Source: Streptomyces carpinensis | Lineage (GTDB): Bacteria; Actinomycetota; Actinomycetes; Streptomycetales; Streptomycetaceae | Assembly: GCF_002154505.1 (NCBI RefSeq) | Contig: NZ_MUBM01000035.1 | Span: 1-59,701, forward strand | Reading direction: 5' to 3' | Length of the DNA: 59,701 bases | Shown: positions 59,384 to 59,701 of the stretch, in pieces | Layout of the letters: each line of letters opens with the position of its first letter | Numbering within the stretch: the stretch's first letter is position 1 | Program-made: the position numbers and the translations under genes | The notes under the pieces: model-generated | What the model saw: only the letters and a program-made list of their open reading frames with translations | Database searches by the model: none | Told to the model about the DNA's origin: nothing

Positions 59384-59701
59384 TCAGTAGGCGGAGTTGA
59401 CGTTGTCGATGGAACCGTAGCGGTGGGCGGCGTAGTTGGCCGCCGCGGTGATGTTCGCCACCGGGTCGGTGATGTTGTTGGCGGTGCCCGCGACGTGGTA
59501 CGCGTTGAAGGTGGGGTCGATCACCTGCAGGAGGCCCTTGGAGGGGACTCCGTTCTTGGCGTTGACGTCGTAGTTGTTCTGGGCGTTGGGGTTGCCGCTG
59601 GACTCGCGCATGATGTTGCGCTTGAGGCCGTCGTAGCTGCCGGGGATGCCCTTGGCCTTCATGATGTCCAGGGACTGCCTGATCCAGCCGTCGAGGTTGT
59701 T
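59384..59701 (-). CDS. Lytic transglycosylase-like (SLT) protein, C-terminal part
   Basis: The frame is open to the window end, so the N-terminus with its export signal is missing. The visible 105 residues are NNLDGWIRQSLDIMKAKGIP, then LKRNIMRESSGNPNAQNNYD (with the catalytic Glu), PSKGLLQVIDPTFNAYHVAG, and ANITAAANYAAHRYGSIDNV. These are the core motifs of a soluble lytic transglycosylase/Rpf-like glucan cleaving domain. It would cut peptidoglycan glycan strands outside the cell. It ends 105 residues in, at SAY, with a strong terminator downstream. Confidence 0.9.
   Translation of the reverse strand, partial: NNLDGWIRQSLDIMKAKGIPGSYDGLKRNIMRESSGNPNAQNNYDVNAKNGVPSKGLLQVIDPTFNAYHVAGTANNITDPVANITAAANYAAHRYGSIDNVNSAY

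Overview
The window is high-GC actinobacterial DNA, almost certainly Streptomyces. Codon third positions are nearly all G or C, GTG and TTG starts are common, and many proteins are of kinds usual in that genus: DUF6082, DUF5996, DUF4253, DUF1345, a CE1758/CE1759 flavin pair, a family 1 encapsulin, a MarR-GNAT fusion, MocR regulators and a bL37-like peptide. It reads as chromosomal accessory sequence made of short operons, single metabolic genes with their own regulators, and several decayed genes. I see no rRNA, tRNA, CRISPR array, phage or intact insertion sequence.

Layout. 1-3.7 kb: end of a C45-type acyltransferase, a MarR-GNAT gene with a palindrome touching its start codon, and small or unknown genes. 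3.9-9.5 kb: an SRPBCC protein, a YdeP-type molybdopterin oxidoreductase, a family 1 encapsulin shell with no recognisable standard cargo, and a luciferase-like monooxygenase overlapping its FMN reductase. 9.6-16.4 kb: DUF5996, a Clp/Hsp100 ATPase, a GreA-like factor, a FUSC membrane protein and a DUF1345 protein. 16.4-23.5 kb: a cysteine-free DsbA-like protein, a degenerate Nudix protein, a thioesterase, a decayed TrkA-N-like fragment, a second YdeP-type oxidoreductase, FdhD and a LysR regulator. A palindromic 30-bp repeat occurs twice here, with a third partial copy. 23.8-31 kb: a 25-residue bL37-like gene, a divergent hydroxyacid dehydrogenase/MFS pair with an IclR gene, a large secreted protein, an AraC/VOC pair and a CAP-domain protein.

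31.3-34.1 kb holds a drug-type MFS exporter, and a TetR gene divergent from an NTF2-like gene across a near-perfect palindrome. 34.1-39.7 kb is a galactose/galactonate catabolic unit: dehydrogenase, DgoD dehydratase, KDPG-type aldolase, sugar kinase, a frameshifted SMP-30 lactonase and a FadR-type GntR regulator. The same 20-bp AT-rich box lies about 100 bp upstream of both the operon and the regulator. 39.8-46.6 kb: a SpoIIE-type phosphatase, two minisatellite arrays, a P450 coupled to a Tat-type DUF1259 protein, small Cys-rich proteins and a monooxygenase. 45.2-48.2 kb: a MocR regulator divergent from an MFS gene whose sigma-70 promoter is covered by ATTGACACC boxes. 48.4-59.7 kb: a methyltransferase, a decayed alpha/beta hydrolase, a principal-like sigma factor, a racemase, YciI-like, DUF4253 and flavodoxin-like proteins, an ABC transporter/secreted phosphoesterase operon, and a partial lytic transglycosylase.

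The best candidates for new biology are the encapsulin locus without a usual cargo, the repeat associated with the second YdeP gene, and the three regulator circuits whose operators can be read directly. Functions are assigned from recognisable motifs; no database search was run.
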